DNA of 64,000 nucleotides from Caballeronia temeraria (lineage in GTDB: Bacteria; Pseudomonadota; Gammaproteobacteria; Burkholderiales; Burkholderiaceae). Of the stretch, positions 25,945 through 34,443 are shown piece by piece. The number at the start of each line of letters is the position of its first letter. The first letter of the stretch is position 1. A program made the translations under genes and the position numbers. Below the pieces are notes generated by a model. It was not told the DNA's origin and did not search any database. It saw nothing but the letters and a program-made list of their open reading frames with translations. The stretch is from contig NZ_FCOI02000022.1 of assembly GCF_001544795.2 (NCBI RefSeq), positions 1-64,000 of the forward strand, written 5' to 3'.

Positions 25945-26825
25945 CGCAGCGCTTTCTCGAACCAGTGATCGGCGTAAGCCTCGTCGCTGAACGGCGCGAC
26001 TTCGACATATCCTGATCGCCGATATAAGCCGATCGCTTCCGCAAGCGTCTTGTTCGTCTCGAGACGCACGACCTTCACGCCGCTCTCCCGCGCGTGCCTT
26101 TCGGCCTCTTCGAGCAACCGGCGTCCCACGCCGAGCCCGCGCGCGTCGGCGCTCACCCACATTCGCTTCAGCTCGGCCGGCGACGCGCCATGAAACTTGA
26201 GCGCGACGCACCCGATGGCCGCGCCACGCAGCCGCGCCACGATCAGCGCGCCCTTCGGTGCGATGAGTTCGCTTGCATCGGCGGACAGGCTCATGGCCGG
26301 ATCAAAGCCTGAATCGAACCGCGCGTTCAGCTCTACGAAGTATTGACCGATGCACCATTGTGCGTCGGCGCTCGTGGGATCTTCTATCGCGAAACGGATC
26401 AGCGATGGTTGCAGCAGGCGCTCGACTTCGGCCATCGCCGCGATCAGCCGCTGACGCTGCGCTTCGTTCAACGCCGCGAGCATGCCGCTCGCGACTTCAT
26501 CCGAAAGCCGTTCGAGTTCGTCGCGTTCGGCGCGGCCCGCATCGGTCAGACGGGCGCGGCGCACGCGGCGATCGTCCGGACTCGGCGCGACCGCCACGAG
26601 CCCTTGCCGCTCCAGCGCAGCGAGCGTGCGGCTCAGATAGCCCGAGTCGAGACCGAGACGTTCGCGCAGCACGCGAAGATCGACGCTGTGCGCGCCGATT
26701 TCCCAAAGCAGCCGCGACTCGCCCATAGGACGGCCGCGCCCGAGAAAATGATCGTTGAGCGCGCCGATGCCTTCGGCAACGGTCCGATTGAAGCTGCGAA
26801 TCTGGTTGATATCGGTCGGGGTCAT
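25941..26825 (-). CDS. MarR-GNAT bifunctional regulator/acetyltransferase (first copy)
   Basis: This 294-residue fusion has an N-terminal MarR winged helix (residues about 10-140; LLWEIGAHSVDLRVLRERLGLDSGYLSRTLAALERQGLV, then SPDDRRVRRARLTDAG, the wing). It is joined to a C-terminal GNAT N-acetyltransferase with the acetyl-CoA loop VSADARGLGVGRRLLEEAERHA and LETNKTLAEAIGLYRRSGYVEV. I chose the start at 26825 because AGAGAG precedes it and a perfect palindrome abuts it. It probably senses a small molecule and acetylates a metabolite, but no target is known. A second, different MarR-GNAT fusion sits at 35396. Confidence 0.9.
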   Translation of the reverse strand: MTPTDINQIRSFNRTVAEGIGALNDHFLGRGRPMGESRLLWEIGAHSVDLRVLRERLGLDSGYLSRTLAALERQGLVAVAPSPDDRRVRRARLTDAGRAERDELERLSDEVASGMLAALNEAQRQRLIAAMAEVERLLQPSLIRFAIEDPTSADAQWCIGQYFVELNARFDSGFDPAMSLSADASELIAPKGALIVARLRGAAIGCVALKFHGASPAELKRMWVSADARGLGVGRRLLEEAERHARESGVKVVRLETNKTLAEAIGLYRRSGYVEVAPFSDEAYADHWFEKALR

Positions 26826-26826
26826 C

Positions 26827-26846
26827 TCTCTGACTCTAGTCAGAGA
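26827..26846. promoter_or_regulatory. MarR autoregulatory operator
   Basis: TCTCTGACTCTAGTCAGAGA is a perfect 20-bp palindrome immediately upstream of the MarR-GNAT start. On the minus strand TTGACT lies 17 bp before TAGAGT (within the palindrome), so the operator would cover the -10 element. Confidence 0.72.
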
Positions 26847-26861
26847 ATCTACCGAAGTCAA

Positions 26862-27875
26862 TCACTGTGCCTGCGTCACGGCATCCACGCGGCTCTTTTC
26901 CCGGCGCCACGTAGCAGGCGGCTTGCCGACGAGACGCTTGAACGCGCGAATGAACGCGGCTTCCGATGCATAGCCGACGTCCTGCGCGACGGATGCGATC
27001 GTCGCGTTCGTATTGCGCAGCAGTCCGGCCGCGACTTGCATGCGCCAGTTGACGAGATACTGCATCGGCGGCAAACCGACGATATCGACGAAACGCTCGT
27101 GCAACGCCGAACGCGAGAGGCCCACGCGGTCGCCCAACTCTTCGACGGTCCATTCGTGCGCGGGCTCATCGTGCATGACGGCGAGCGCGCGTCCGACGAA
27201 GCGATCGCGCAAGCCCGCGAGCCAGCCGCGGCTTTCATCGGGCAGCACGTCGACATAGCGACGCACCGCATCGACGAACATCATTTCGCTCATGCGCTCG
27301 AGCATCGCCTCGCCGCCCGGCCGCTTGTGACGCGACTCGACCACCGCCTGCTGCATGAAGTGATTAATCCACCCGTGCGTGCCCGACTCCTGCAAATGCA
27401 ACAGGCGCGGCAACGTCGCGATCAGCGGATTGAACGGACGCAGATCGCAGCCTAAAAAGCCGCATACGAGCATTGTTTCGTAGGTATCGTCGGGACAGGG
27501 ATTGTTGCGCGCTTCGACCGCGTCGTAGGTCAGCGTGAAGGGCAACTGATCGATCTTCGCCGACCACGCGCTGAAGTCGATCTCCGCGCGTATGCCGGGC
27601 GCGCTCGAAATCACGTGGGCATCGCCGTGCGGAAACACGATGATGTCGCCGCTCGCGAGCCGCACCGGCGCCTCGCCGACGATCGCGCCCCAGCAGTTTC
27701 CGCGCGTCACGACGTGATACTCCATCACGTGCTCGCATTCCGGCATGACGATGCTCGCGATATCGCGCGCGGGCGGCGCTTCGGCGGCCCAGCTTCGATT
27801 GCCGCTCACGTGAAAGAACAGCGCGCCGCGCAGACGCACCGTGCGCAAAACATCGGACAGGATGTCGTGGCTCAT
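26862..27875 (-). CDS. AraC-family regulator with N-terminal cupin
   Basis: This 337-residue regulator has an N-terminal cupin-like ligand domain (residues about 20-150; HVMEYHVVTRGNCWGAIVG, then ASGDIIVFPHGDAHVISS) and a C-terminal double-HTH AraC domain (WTVEELGDRVGLSRSALHERFVDIVGLPPMQYLVNWRMQVAAGLLRNT; SVAQDVGYASEAAFIRAFKRLVGKPPATWR). The ATG at 27875 gives the usual family length. It is divergent from a methyltransferase gene across 173 nt and likely regulates it. The next gene in its direction of transcription is the MarR-GNAT fusion. Confidence 0.9.
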   Translation of the reverse strand: MSHDILSDVLRTVRLRGALFFHVSGNRSWAAEAPPARDIASIVMPECEHVMEYHVVTRGNCWGAIVGEAPVRLASGDIIVFPHGDAHVISSAPGIRAEIDFSAWSAKIDQLPFTLTYDAVEARNNPCPDDTYETMLVCGFLGCDLRPFNPLIATLPRLLHLQESGTHGWINHFMQQAVVESRHKRPGGEAMLERMSEMMFVDAVRRYVDVLPDESRGWLAGLRDRFVGRALAVMHDEPAHEWTVEELGDRVGLSRSALHERFVDIVGLPPMQYLVNWRMQVAAGLLRNTNATIASVAQDVGYASEAAFIRAFKRLVGKPPATWRREKSRVDAVTQAQ

Positions 27876-28048
27876 GTCGGCTCCCGCAGATCGAAAGCAA
27901 CGCCGCGACGCAGCGCGACACGGAAGCGGACGAACGGACAATTCGCGGCGACTCGCGGGCAGGCGTCGAAGCGATGGTAACGGGATACTGCACATGCCCG
28001 CTATCAGGGCGATGCTCGACCCATCATCCGTCATCTGGAGAGGTAACC

Positions 28049-28900
28049 ATGCATGCGTTGAATACATCCGCGGTCTGCGACGAGCCGGCCAAGGCGCAAC
28101 CCGACTTCGCCGCGATCAAGGCCCGGCAGCAGGCCACGTGGGCCAGCGGAGACTTCGCGGTGATCGGCACGACGTTGCAGATCGTGGGCGAAATGCTGGC
28201 CGAAGCGGTCGATGTGCGCGCCGGCGAGCGCGTGCTCGATATCGCCGCCGGCAACGGCAATGCGACGCTCGCCGCCGCGCGCCGCTTCGCACACGTGACA
28301 TCGACCGACTATGTTCCCGCGTTGCTGGAAAAGGGCCGTGCGCGCGCACAAGCCGAAGGGCTCGCGGTCGAATTCGAGGTCGCCGATGCGGAGAACCTGC
28401 CCTTCGATGACGCCCGCTTCGACGTCGTGCTATCCACGTTCGGCGCGATGTTTACGCCGGATCACACGCGTCCCGCGAGCGAGATGCTGCGCGTGACGAG
28501 AAGCGGCGGGCGCATTGGCATGGCGAACTGGACGCCCGAAGGTTTCATCGGCCAGTTGTTCAAGATCATCGGCGCTTACGTGCCGCCGCCCGCGGGGCTG
28601 CAATCGCCCGCGCTGTGGGGCACCGAACCGCATCTCGTCGCGCTCTTCGGCGCGCAGGCCGCCGACATTCGTTGCGTGCGCAAGCACTTCAACATGCGCT
28701 ATGAATCGGCCGCGCACTGGATACAGGTGTTCCGCGATTTCTATGGACCCGTGCATCGCGCGTTCGCGGCGCTCGATGCCGCGAAGCAGGCGGATCTCGA
28801 GCGCGATATCGGCGGCCTGCTCGATCGATGCAATACGGCGGGGCCCTCCTCGCTCGTGGTGCCGAGCGAGTACATGGAAGTCATGATCGTCAGGCGCTGA
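28049..28900 (+). CDS. class I SAM-dependent methyltransferase
   Basis: This 283-residue UbiE/COQ5-type methyltransferase has motif I VLDIAAGNGNATLAAARRF (residues about 65-83), an acidic ribose-binding STDYVP, motif II VADAENLPFDDARFDVVLSTFGAMF and RVTRSGGRIGMANWTPEGF. The start at 28049 is supported by GGAGAGG 6-12 nt upstream. The substrate is unknown. It is divergent from the cupin-AraC regulator and convergent with the Gfo/Idh gene (6-nt gap). Confidence 0.9.
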   Translation: MHALNTSAVCDEPAKAQPDFAAIKARQQATWASGDFAVIGTTLQIVGEMLAEAVDVRAGERVLDIAAGNGNATLAAARRFAHVTSTDYVPALLEKGRARAQAEGLAVEFEVADAENLPFDDARFDVVLSTFGAMFTPDHTRPASEMLRVTRSGGRIGMANWTPEGFIGQLFKIIGAYVPPPAGLQSPALWGTEPHLVALFGAQAADIRCVRKHFNMRYESAAHWIQVFRDFYGPVHRAFAALDAAKQADLERDIGGLLDRCNTAGPSSLVVPSEYMEVMIVRR

Positions 28901-28906
28901 TCGTGT

Positions 28907-29953
28907 TCAGAGCGCGACGGGCTTCGCGCTGCGCGCGCTCTCGATGATCGCCGCAAGCGTCGCGGCGTTATCGAGGCTCACTTGCGCGTAGTACTCGATA
29001 GCGGCGGCATCGCGCGTCTCGACCATGCGCGCGAAGCTTTCCGCCGCGAAGAAGAAACCGCTGCCCGCGTCGGATGCGACCAGCTCGAAGGGCACCGAAT
29101 TCGGAATGCCGCGGCGCACGCGCATCTGGCTCGGCAGATAGCCGTATTGATCGCCCGCCGTCTGCGCGCTTGTGTGATTGAGATACTCGGTGTCGATGGT
29201 GCCCTGCGTGCCGATGATCGTCGCGTAACGATGATTCGCCGCGTCCATCGAACACGAGACTTGCGCGCGGCGGCCGTCGGCGTAGATGAGCGTCGCCATG
29301 AGACTGATGTCGACGGCGCTGTCCGCCCACGTCGCCACCGCATTGACGCGTTGCGGTGCGCTTCCCATCACGAGACGAATGAGGCTCAACGGATAGCTGC
29401 CCGCGTCGAGCAGCGCGCCGCCGCCGAGCTCGGGCTTCATGCGGATGTTCGCACCGGGATTGCCGACCGTGAAGCCGAAGCACGCCTGAATCGCGCGCAC
29501 ATCGCCGATCGCGCCTTCGCCGATCAGCGACATCATCGCGGCGGTCTGCGGCTGGAAGTAGTACGGGAACGCTTCGAGCAGCATCACGCCGTTGCGGTCG
29601 GCGGCTTCGAACATGCGCGCGGCTTCATCGCGATCGAGCGCGAGCGGCTTTTCGCAGAGGATGTGCTTGCCGTGGTCCGCGGCCTTGATCGCCCATTCGG
29701 CGTGCAGGCTGTTCGGCAGCGGAATATAGACGGCGTCGATGTCCGGGCTTGCGAGCAGTGCGTCATAGCTGCCGAACGACGTTTCGATGCCGTTCGCTTC
29801 CGCGAAGGCTTTCGCGTTCTCTTCGTTGCGGCTCGCGACGGCGACGACGCGCACGCGCTCGCTCGGCCTCACGTCACGCGTGAATTGTCTGGCGATGTTC
29901 GCGCCGCCGAGAATGCCGAGGCGCAGGACGGATGAAGCTTGAGTGGAAGACAA
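28907..29953 (-). CDS. Gfo/Idh/MocA family oxidoreductase
   Basis: This 348-residue NAD(P)-dependent oxidoreductase has a Rossmann start (LRLGILGGANIARQFTRDV), VYIPLPNSLHAEWAIKAADHGKHILCEKPLAL with the EKP motif (the Lys acts in catalysis or NADP binding), and GGGALLDAGSYPLSLIRLVMG from the sugar-binding beta-sheet domain. The family includes xylose and glucose-fructose dehydrogenases. The substrate here is probably a sugar or polyol, but that is inferred. No neighbouring sugar operon is present. Confidence 0.88.
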   Translation of the reverse strand: MSSTQASSVLRLGILGGANIARQFTRDVRPSERVRVVAVASRNEENAKAFAEANGIETSFGSYDALLASPDIDAVYIPLPNSLHAEWAIKAADHGKHILCEKPLALDRDEAARMFEAADRNGVMLLEAFPYYFQPQTAAMMSLIGEGAIGDVRAIQACFGFTVGNPGANIRMKPELGGGALLDAGSYPLSLIRLVMGSAPQRVNAVATWADSAVDISLMATLIYADGRRAQVSCSMDAANHRYATIIGTQGTIDTEYLNHTSAQTAGDQYGYLPSQMRVRRGIPNSVPFELVASDAGSGFFFAAESFARMVETRDAAAIEYYAQVSLDNAATLAAIIESARSAKPVAL

Positions 29954-30016
29954 GGCGGGCTCCTTGAATTTGTACCAAATGGTTCATCCCGCAACGGTAT
30001 CACATCCGCGCGCGCT

Positions 30017-30232
30017 TCAGGGCATGCACGTGTCGGGACGAACTTTCGTGCCGCGCTGGTCCACCGGCACATGGCAATTGTCGACCCGCTGTTCATCGCT
30101 GGCTTTATCGCCGAGCCGTTCCTTCAAGGTCTCCGGTTCAGATGCCGCAGACGAAGCCGCGGCGGGCGCTTCTGTTGCGCAGACTACGCACGTCCACGCG
30201 AGACATGCGCATAGCAAAACGAGCTGCTTCAT
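30017..30232 (-). CDS. small secreted hypothetical protein
   Basis: This encodes a 71-residue product with a signal peptide (MKQLVLLCACLAWTCVVCATEA). The short mature part has two Cys (DNCHVP and PDTCMP near the C-terminus) that could form a disulfide bond. Functions of such small periplasmic proteins are unknown. Confidence 0.6.
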   Translation of the reverse strand: MKQLVLLCACLAWTCVVCATEAPAAASSAASEPETLKERLGDKASDEQRVDNCHVPVDQRGTKVRPDTCMP

Positions 30233-30317
30233 GACAGGCGCACCATGAAATGAAAGACTGAAAGAGCAAGCTTCGCCGCGCTGATCACGCGCGACGCCCC
30301 GCTTCTTGCGTTTTCAT

Positions 30318-31697
30318 TCAGGCGTGCATTCCGCCGACGATATCCTTCGCGCGCGTCGTCGACGTTACGGCGCGCAAGCCGCGTACCGCGACGATGAGCC
30401 CGCTCGCGTCATCGCGATTTTTGATTTCGAGCGTCGCGTGATGCCGCTGCGCGACGCGCAGCGCGATGGCGAGTCCGAGTCCGCTGCCGTGCCCGGATGT
30501 GCCGACACATCGATAAAAGCGGTCGCATACGCGTTCGATTTCGCTCTCGGGAATGCCCGGTCCGGAGTCGAGCACGGTCAGCGCAATGCCTTCCGGTTCG
30601 CGCCGCAAGGTCACGTCGACGCGGCCGCCGTGCGGCGTATGACGGATCGCGTTGTCGAGCAGATTGTTCACGAGCACGGCGAGCGCGTGCGAGTCGCCCA
30701 TGACGGTGAACGCATCGTGATCGTCCTGCGCCTGTTCGAGTTCGAGGCCGAGATCGATCGATCGTGCTTCGGCCAGCAAGGAGAAATCGCCGACGCGAAT
30801 CTCGCACAGCGTGCGCAGGCTCATCGGCAAGATGGCGATTTCGCGCGCGGCATCTTCACGCGCCATGCTGAGCAGCTGCTGCGCGAGATGGATCAGGCGA
30901 TTCAACCGGCCATCGATTTTCGCGAGCGTCGCGGCATCGACCTGAAGCGAACCATCGCCGATCGCACCTTGCATCTGCAGCTTGAGCGCCGTGAGCGGCG
31001 TGCGCAGCTCATGCGCGGCATCCGCGACGAACGTGCGCTGCGCCTGCGATGCTTCGGAGAGACGCGCGAGCAGACCGTTCAATGCATCGACGAGCGGGCG
31101 CAGTTCGTCGGGCATCGGCTTGTCGAAGACAATCGGTTCGAGCGATTCGGGCGAGCGCGCGATGAGCGATTGCGACAGCCATCGCACCGGCGAAAGCCCG
31201 CGCGCGACCACCACGAGCACGATCACGACGATCACCGGAATCAGCAATGCGAGCGGCCAGATCGTGCGCAGCGCGAGCGACATGGCGAGATCGTCGCGAA
31301 TGAAATAAGGCTGCGCGACCTGCACGAAGCGATCCGGCTGCGCGACGCCGAACGCGCGCCAGCGATAGCCTTCGCGGTCCGCCGATTCGAAACCCTCGCC
31401 GAAGCGCGGCAGCGCGGGTTCGTGCGGCGAGTGATAGATGAGCCGGCCGCTCATATCCCAGATGTCGATGACGAGCCTATCGTCAGCGATGCCGTGCAGT
31501 TCCGGATTGCGTCCCTGCGCGACATCGTCGGCGGAGATGTTATGCGGCAGCGAGAGCGCGACTGTGCGCAGTTCGTAATCGAAGAGCTCGCCCGCTTCGA
31601 GGCGCGCCGCGTTGAATATGCCGATGCCCGCGAAAAGGCATGCGAGGCCGAGGCCGCAGATGAGCCATCCGAGCAGCCATCGGCGTATGGATGTCAT
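30318..31697 (-). CDS. QseC/PmrB-like sensor histidine kinase
   Basis: This 459-residue inner-membrane kinase has TM1 at residues about 8-28, a periplasmic sensor of about 130 residues (HNISADDVAQGRNPELHGIADDRLVIDIW, the QseC/TctE N-terminal type), and TM2 at about 168-190. These are followed by the dimerisation/phosphoacceptor helix AAHELRTPLTALK (the phosphorylated His) and the ATPase domain NNLLDNAIRHTP, DSGPGIP and GSGLGLAIA. It overlaps the response-regulator gene by 4 nt (ATGA), so they are co-translated. PmrA-type boxes in front of the regulator gene favour the PmrAB side of the QseBC/PmrAB family. Confidence 0.92.
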   Translation of the reverse strand: MTSIRRWLLGWLICGLGLACLFAGIGIFNAARLEAGELFDYELRTVALSLPHNISADDVAQGRNPELHGIADDRLVIDIWDMSGRLIYHSPHEPALPRFGEGFESADREGYRWRAFGVAQPDRFVQVAQPYFIRDDLAMSLALRTIWPLALLIPVIVVIVLVVVARGLSPVRWLSQSLIARSPESLEPIVFDKPMPDELRPLVDALNGLLARLSEASQAQRTFVADAAHELRTPLTALKLQMQGAIGDGSLQVDAATLAKIDGRLNRLIHLAQQLLSMAREDAAREIAILPMSLRTLCEIRVGDFSLLAEARSIDLGLELEQAQDDHDAFTVMGDSHALAVLVNNLLDNAIRHTPHGGRVDVTLRREPEGIALTVLDSGPGIPESEIERVCDRFYRCVGTSGHGSGLGLAIALRVAQRHHATLEIKNRDDASGLIVAVRGLRAVTSTTRAKDIVGGMHA

Positions 31698-32356
31698 CCG
31701 ATCCTCTTCAGTCGATACCCCACGCCGCGCACCGTCACGATCTCTTCGGCGCCGATCTTGCGACGCAGGCTGTGCACGTGGACTTCGATCGCGTTGCTGC
31801 CGACTTCCTCGCCCCAGCCGTACAGCTTCTCTTCGAGCTCCGAGCGGCGAAATACGCGCGACGGCTCTTCGATCAGCGCCTGCAGCAGCGCGAATTCGCG
31901 CGGCACGAGATTGAGCGCGACGCCGCCCTTGGTCGCTTCGTGCGCGGCCGGATCGAGCGAGAGTTCGCCATGCGAATACACCGGATGCTTGTGGCCCGTG
32001 CGGCGTCTGAGCAGCGCGCGCACGCGGGCAGCGAGTTCGTCGAGATCGAAGGGCTTCATCAGGTAATCGTCCGCGCCGGCATCGAGCCCGCGGATACGAT
32101 CGTCGACGGCATCGCGCGCAGTCAGGATGATCACGGGCGCGTCTCCGCCGTCCTTGCGATACGTGGCGAGCACGTCGAGGCCGTCGCGCTTGGGAAGGTT
32201 GAGGTCCAGCAGCACGAGGTCATATACGCCGTTGCCGAGCGAAAGCTCCGCGGCGCGGCCATCCTGCGCCCAGTCGACGGTGTAACCGGCGCGGCGCAAC
32301 GCGGCGAGCACGGTCTCCGCGATCATCTCGTCGTCCTCCACCAATAACAGGCGCAT
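31694..32356 (-). CDS. OmpR-family response regulator (PmrA/QseB-like)
   Basis: This 220-residue regulator has a receiver with the acidic pair (EDDE at 8-11), phospho-acceptor Asp in VLLDLNLP (about residue 51), LTARD and the K of DYLMKPFD. The DNA-binding winged helix at about 125-220 has RREFALLQALIEEPSRVFRRSELEEKLYG-like and SNAIEVHVHSLRRKIG stretches, a signature shared by PmrA and QseB. It precedes and overlaps its kinase. A CTTAAG-N5-CTTAAG box lies about 50 nt upstream of its start (32407-32423), so positive autoregulation is likely. Confidence 0.93.
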   Translation of the reverse strand: MRLLLVEDDEMIAETVLAALRRAGYTVDWAQDGRAAELSLGNGVYDLVLLDLNLPKRDGLDVLATYRKDGGDAPVIILTARDAVDDRIRGLDAGADDYLMKPFDLDELAARVRALLRRRTGHKHPVYSHGELSLDPAAHEATKGGVALNLVPREFALLQALIEEPSRVFRRSELEEKLYGWGEEVGSNAIEVHVHSLRRKIGAEEIVTVRGVGYRLKRIG

Positions 32357-32406
32357 GCACTTTCTCCAGGCTCGAACGGGTCGCCGCCGATTGTCCGGCT
32401 TGCATG

Positions 32407-32423
32407 CTTAAGCGCCACTTAAG
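32407..32423. promoter_or_regulatory. PmrA-type box 1 (autoregulatory)
   Basis: CTTAAG-CGCCA-CTTAAG is a perfect match to the PmrA/BasR direct-repeat consensus (CTTAAG-N5-CTTAAG). It lies 51-67 nt upstream of the response-regulator start, and because CTTAAG is itself palindromic it can be read from either strand. Confidence 0.8.
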
Positions 32424-32476
32424 CTTTGCGCGCGATCGCACATTATGTCCCCGTTATCGGCTATTCGCGCCAGGTG

Positions 32477-32493
32477 CTTAAGCATCGCATAAG
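32477..32493 (+). promoter_or_regulatory. PmrA-type box 2
   Basis: CTTAAG-CATCG-CATAAG (one mismatch) ends 14 nt before a TATACG -10 element (32508-32513), which places the box over the -35 position as in PmrA-activated promoters. It faces the 129-codon gene. Confidence 0.75.
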
Positions 32494-32507
32494 CATCGTT
32501 CGCGCAC

Positions 32508-32513
32508 TATACG
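32508..32513 (+). promoter_or_regulatory. candidate -10 element downstream of PmrA box 2
   Basis: TATACG; transcription would start near 32520, giving a leader of about 36 nt to the ATG at 32556. Confidence 0.5.
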
Positions 32514-32555
32514 TCGAACGTGCCGATTGGCGGCCGTTCGGCCCCGGAGATGCCG

Positions 32556-32945
32556 ATGCGAGCGTCCACACTCGTTTCTCTGCGTACGAACGCGGTGCTG
32601 ATCGCATTGTGCGTGGCCGCGTCGGATGCAGCGTGGTTCACGGTCTGCGGATGCGCGGGTCACATTCATGCGATCGAAAGCATCACGGTGCGGCTCGCGA
32701 CGCTCGCGAGCGCGGCGGGCATCGTGCTGATCGTGCGGCGTATCGCGAAGCTCGAATTCGATGCGGCCAGAGCGGCAAGCCGCATCGCCTGGACCGCGGA
32801 CAGGCTCGTCATCGACGGGACTAGTCCAGGCGACTGGCTCGTGCAACTTCATGTGGAACTTCATCCGGCCGGCTCACGGCTGAACGCCGCGCATGCGTGT
32901 CCCCACGCAGCGGCGTCCTGCAGAGTGCCACGCGGTCGGGCGTGA
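32556..32945 (+). CDS. hypothetical membrane-associated protein, PmrA-box controlled
   Basis: This 129-residue protein has two moderately hydrophobic stretches (residues about 9-27, NAVLIALCVAASDAAWFTV; and about 38-60, TVRLATLASAAGIVLIVRRI). A soluble tail containing RIAWTADRLVIDGTSPGDWLVQLHVELHP follows. The start at 32556 has GGAG six nt upstream. I do not recognise a family. Its own PmrA-like promoter and a terminator directly after it make it a monocistronic unit, possibly a small envelope-stress effector. Confidence 0.62.
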   Translation: MRASTLVSLRTNAVLIALCVAASDAAWFTVCGCAGHIHAIESITVRLATLASAAGIVLIVRRIAKLEFDAARAASRIAWTADRLVIDGTSPGDWLVQLHVELHPAGSRLNAAHACPHAAASCRVPRGRA

Positions 32946-32972
32946 CCTCGGAATCGCGTCCGATCTCATTCA

Positions 32973-32998
32973 CCCGGCCTCAGAGCCGGGTTTTTTTT
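32973..32998 (+). terminator. intrinsic terminator after the 129-residue gene
   Basis: CCCGGC, loop CTCAGA, GCCGGG and eight T residues; a canonical terminator separating the small gene from the hpnI/hpnK-like unit. Confidence 0.93.
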
Positions 32999-33070
32999 GT
33001 CCGCTGCATTCACTTAGCGCGTCGATACACATTCATTTCATGTGTCTTTCAATGTGCATTCGTTCGCTTA

Positions 33071-33087
33071 CCTAAGCATCTCTTAAG
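33071..33087 (+). promoter_or_regulatory. PmrA-type box 3
   Basis: CCTAAG-CATCT-CTTAAG (one mismatch to CTTAAG-N5-CTTAAG), 94 nt upstream of the hpnI-like start and after the preceding terminator. It would place the hpnI/hpnK pair in the same regulon. Confidence 0.72.
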
Positions 33088-33180
33088 GTTTGCCGATGCA
33101 GTCTTCGAGTTCCCGGCTCGCTGGGCAACTGTGGGGATCATCATGCCGTCGTTCCTTTGCTACATGCACCCGAACCGATC

Positions 33181-34383
33181 ATGACGCCGCATCCGGTTCC
33201 GTTGCTCTTATGGATCGTGATCGCGCTGTGCTGCGCGGCGACCTGCCACGCGACGCTCGCGGCGTTCATCTTTCCCGGGCTGCGCGGCACGGCCGGCGCG
33301 CGGCGCCGTGGCGACGCGCCCGCTCCGGTCAGCGTGCTGAAGCCGCTGTGCGGCATCGAGCCGCGCCTTTACTCGAATCTCGAGACCTTCTGCACGCAGA
33401 CGCATCCGTCGTATCAATTGTTGTTCGGCGTGGCGAGCGCGTCGGACCCTGCCGCGGGCGTCGTCGAGCGGCTCGCGCGCGCTTTTCCGCAACGCGATAT
33501 CGAACTCCTGATCGGCGGCAGCGCGCACGGCAGCAATCGCAAGGTCGCCAATCTCATCAATCTCGCCGCGCGCGCGAAGCATGATCTCATCGTAATCGCG
33601 GACAGCGATATCGCCGTCGAGCCGGACTATCTCGTGCGCGTGACCGGGCCGCTCGCGGATGCGGACGTAGGCATCGTCACGTGCCTGTATCGCGCGCGGC
33701 GCGTGGGCGGCTTCTGGTCGCGCATCGGTGCGCTGTTCATCGACGAATGGTTCGCGCCTTCCGTGCATGTGGCGAATGTGCTCGGCCAGCGACGTTTCGG
33801 CTTCGGCGCGACGCTCGCGCTCAGACGCGATACGCTCGTGAACGCCGGCGGCTTCGAAGCCGTGCGGGACTGTCTCGCCGACGATTACTGGCTCGCCGAG
33901 CACGTGCGCGCGCTGGGTTTGCGCACCGTGCTGTCCGATGTCGTCGTCGCAACGGATGTGATCGAGCGCGATCTCGCCTCGCTCTGGAACCGCGAAACGC
34001 GCTGGCTGCGCACGATCCGCTCGGTCAATCCGCTCGGCTTCGCGGGCCTGTGCCTCACGTTCACCACGCCGTGGCTCCTGACGAGCGCGCTGCTCGGACT
34101 CGGCTTCGAACACGGAGCCGACGTGACGAGAGGCATCGCGGACACCATCGTCGATCTGAGCACGTCGCTCGGCCTCTCCGCGCGGCTTCTGCTGCACAAG
34201 CGAAGCGCGCGCTCGTGGCGCGCATTCTGGCGCGATCTGCCGCTCATTCCGCTGCGCGATATGCTGATGTGGCTGCAATGGCTCGCCGCATCGTTCGGAT
34301 CGAGCGTCGTGTGGCGCGGCGTGCGCATTCCGCTCGACGACGCCCACGAGCATTACGATGCCAATGCCTCCGACAGTCAATGA
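33181..34383 (+). CDS. hpnI: HpnI-like glycosyltransferase (ceramide glucosyltransferase/GT21 family)
   Basis: This 400-residue membrane-anchored GT2-fold enzyme has an N-terminal TM (LLLWIVIALCCAATCHATLAAFIF) and then a catalytic domain: VSVLKPLCGIEPRLYSNLETFCTQTHPSYQLLFG, ADSDIAVEPDYL (nucleotide-sugar Asp), LADDYWLAEHVRALGL (catalytic Asp) and NRETRWLRTIR (the (Q/R)xxRW motif). C-terminal membrane helices follow. HpnI adds N-acetylglucosamine to bacteriohopanetetrol. The downstream HpnK-like deacetylase makes this assignment likely, although a ceramide or other lipid acceptor is possible. I chose ATG 33181; a TTG at 33157 is an alternative start. It sits behind PmrA box 3. Confidence 0.85.
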   Translation: MTPHPVPLLLWIVIALCCAATCHATLAAFIFPGLRGTAGARRRGDAPAPVSVLKPLCGIEPRLYSNLETFCTQTHPSYQLLFGVASASDPAAGVVERLARAFPQRDIELLIGGSAHGSNRKVANLINLAARAKHDLIVIADSDIAVEPDYLVRVTGPLADADVGIVTCLYRARRVGGFWSRIGALFIDEWFAPSVHVANVLGQRRFGFGATLALRRDTLVNAGGFEAVRDCLADDYWLAEHVRALGLRTVLSDVVVATDVIERDLASLWNRETRWLRTIRSVNPLGFAGLCLTFTTPWLLTSALLGLGFEHGADVTRGIADTIVDLSTSLGLSARLLLHKRSARSWRAFWRDLPLIPLRDMLMWLQWLAASFGSSVVWRGVRIPLDDAHEHYDANASDSQ

Positions 34384-34443
34384 CGCACTCACCGGGTCTC
34401 GCAGCATGAATCCAGCGTTTGCACGTACACAAAGCCTGATGCC

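Noticed and set aside
30306..32066. 586-codon plus-strand frame opposite the two-component genes
   Set aside because: Shadow of histidine kinase and response regulator; no domain content.
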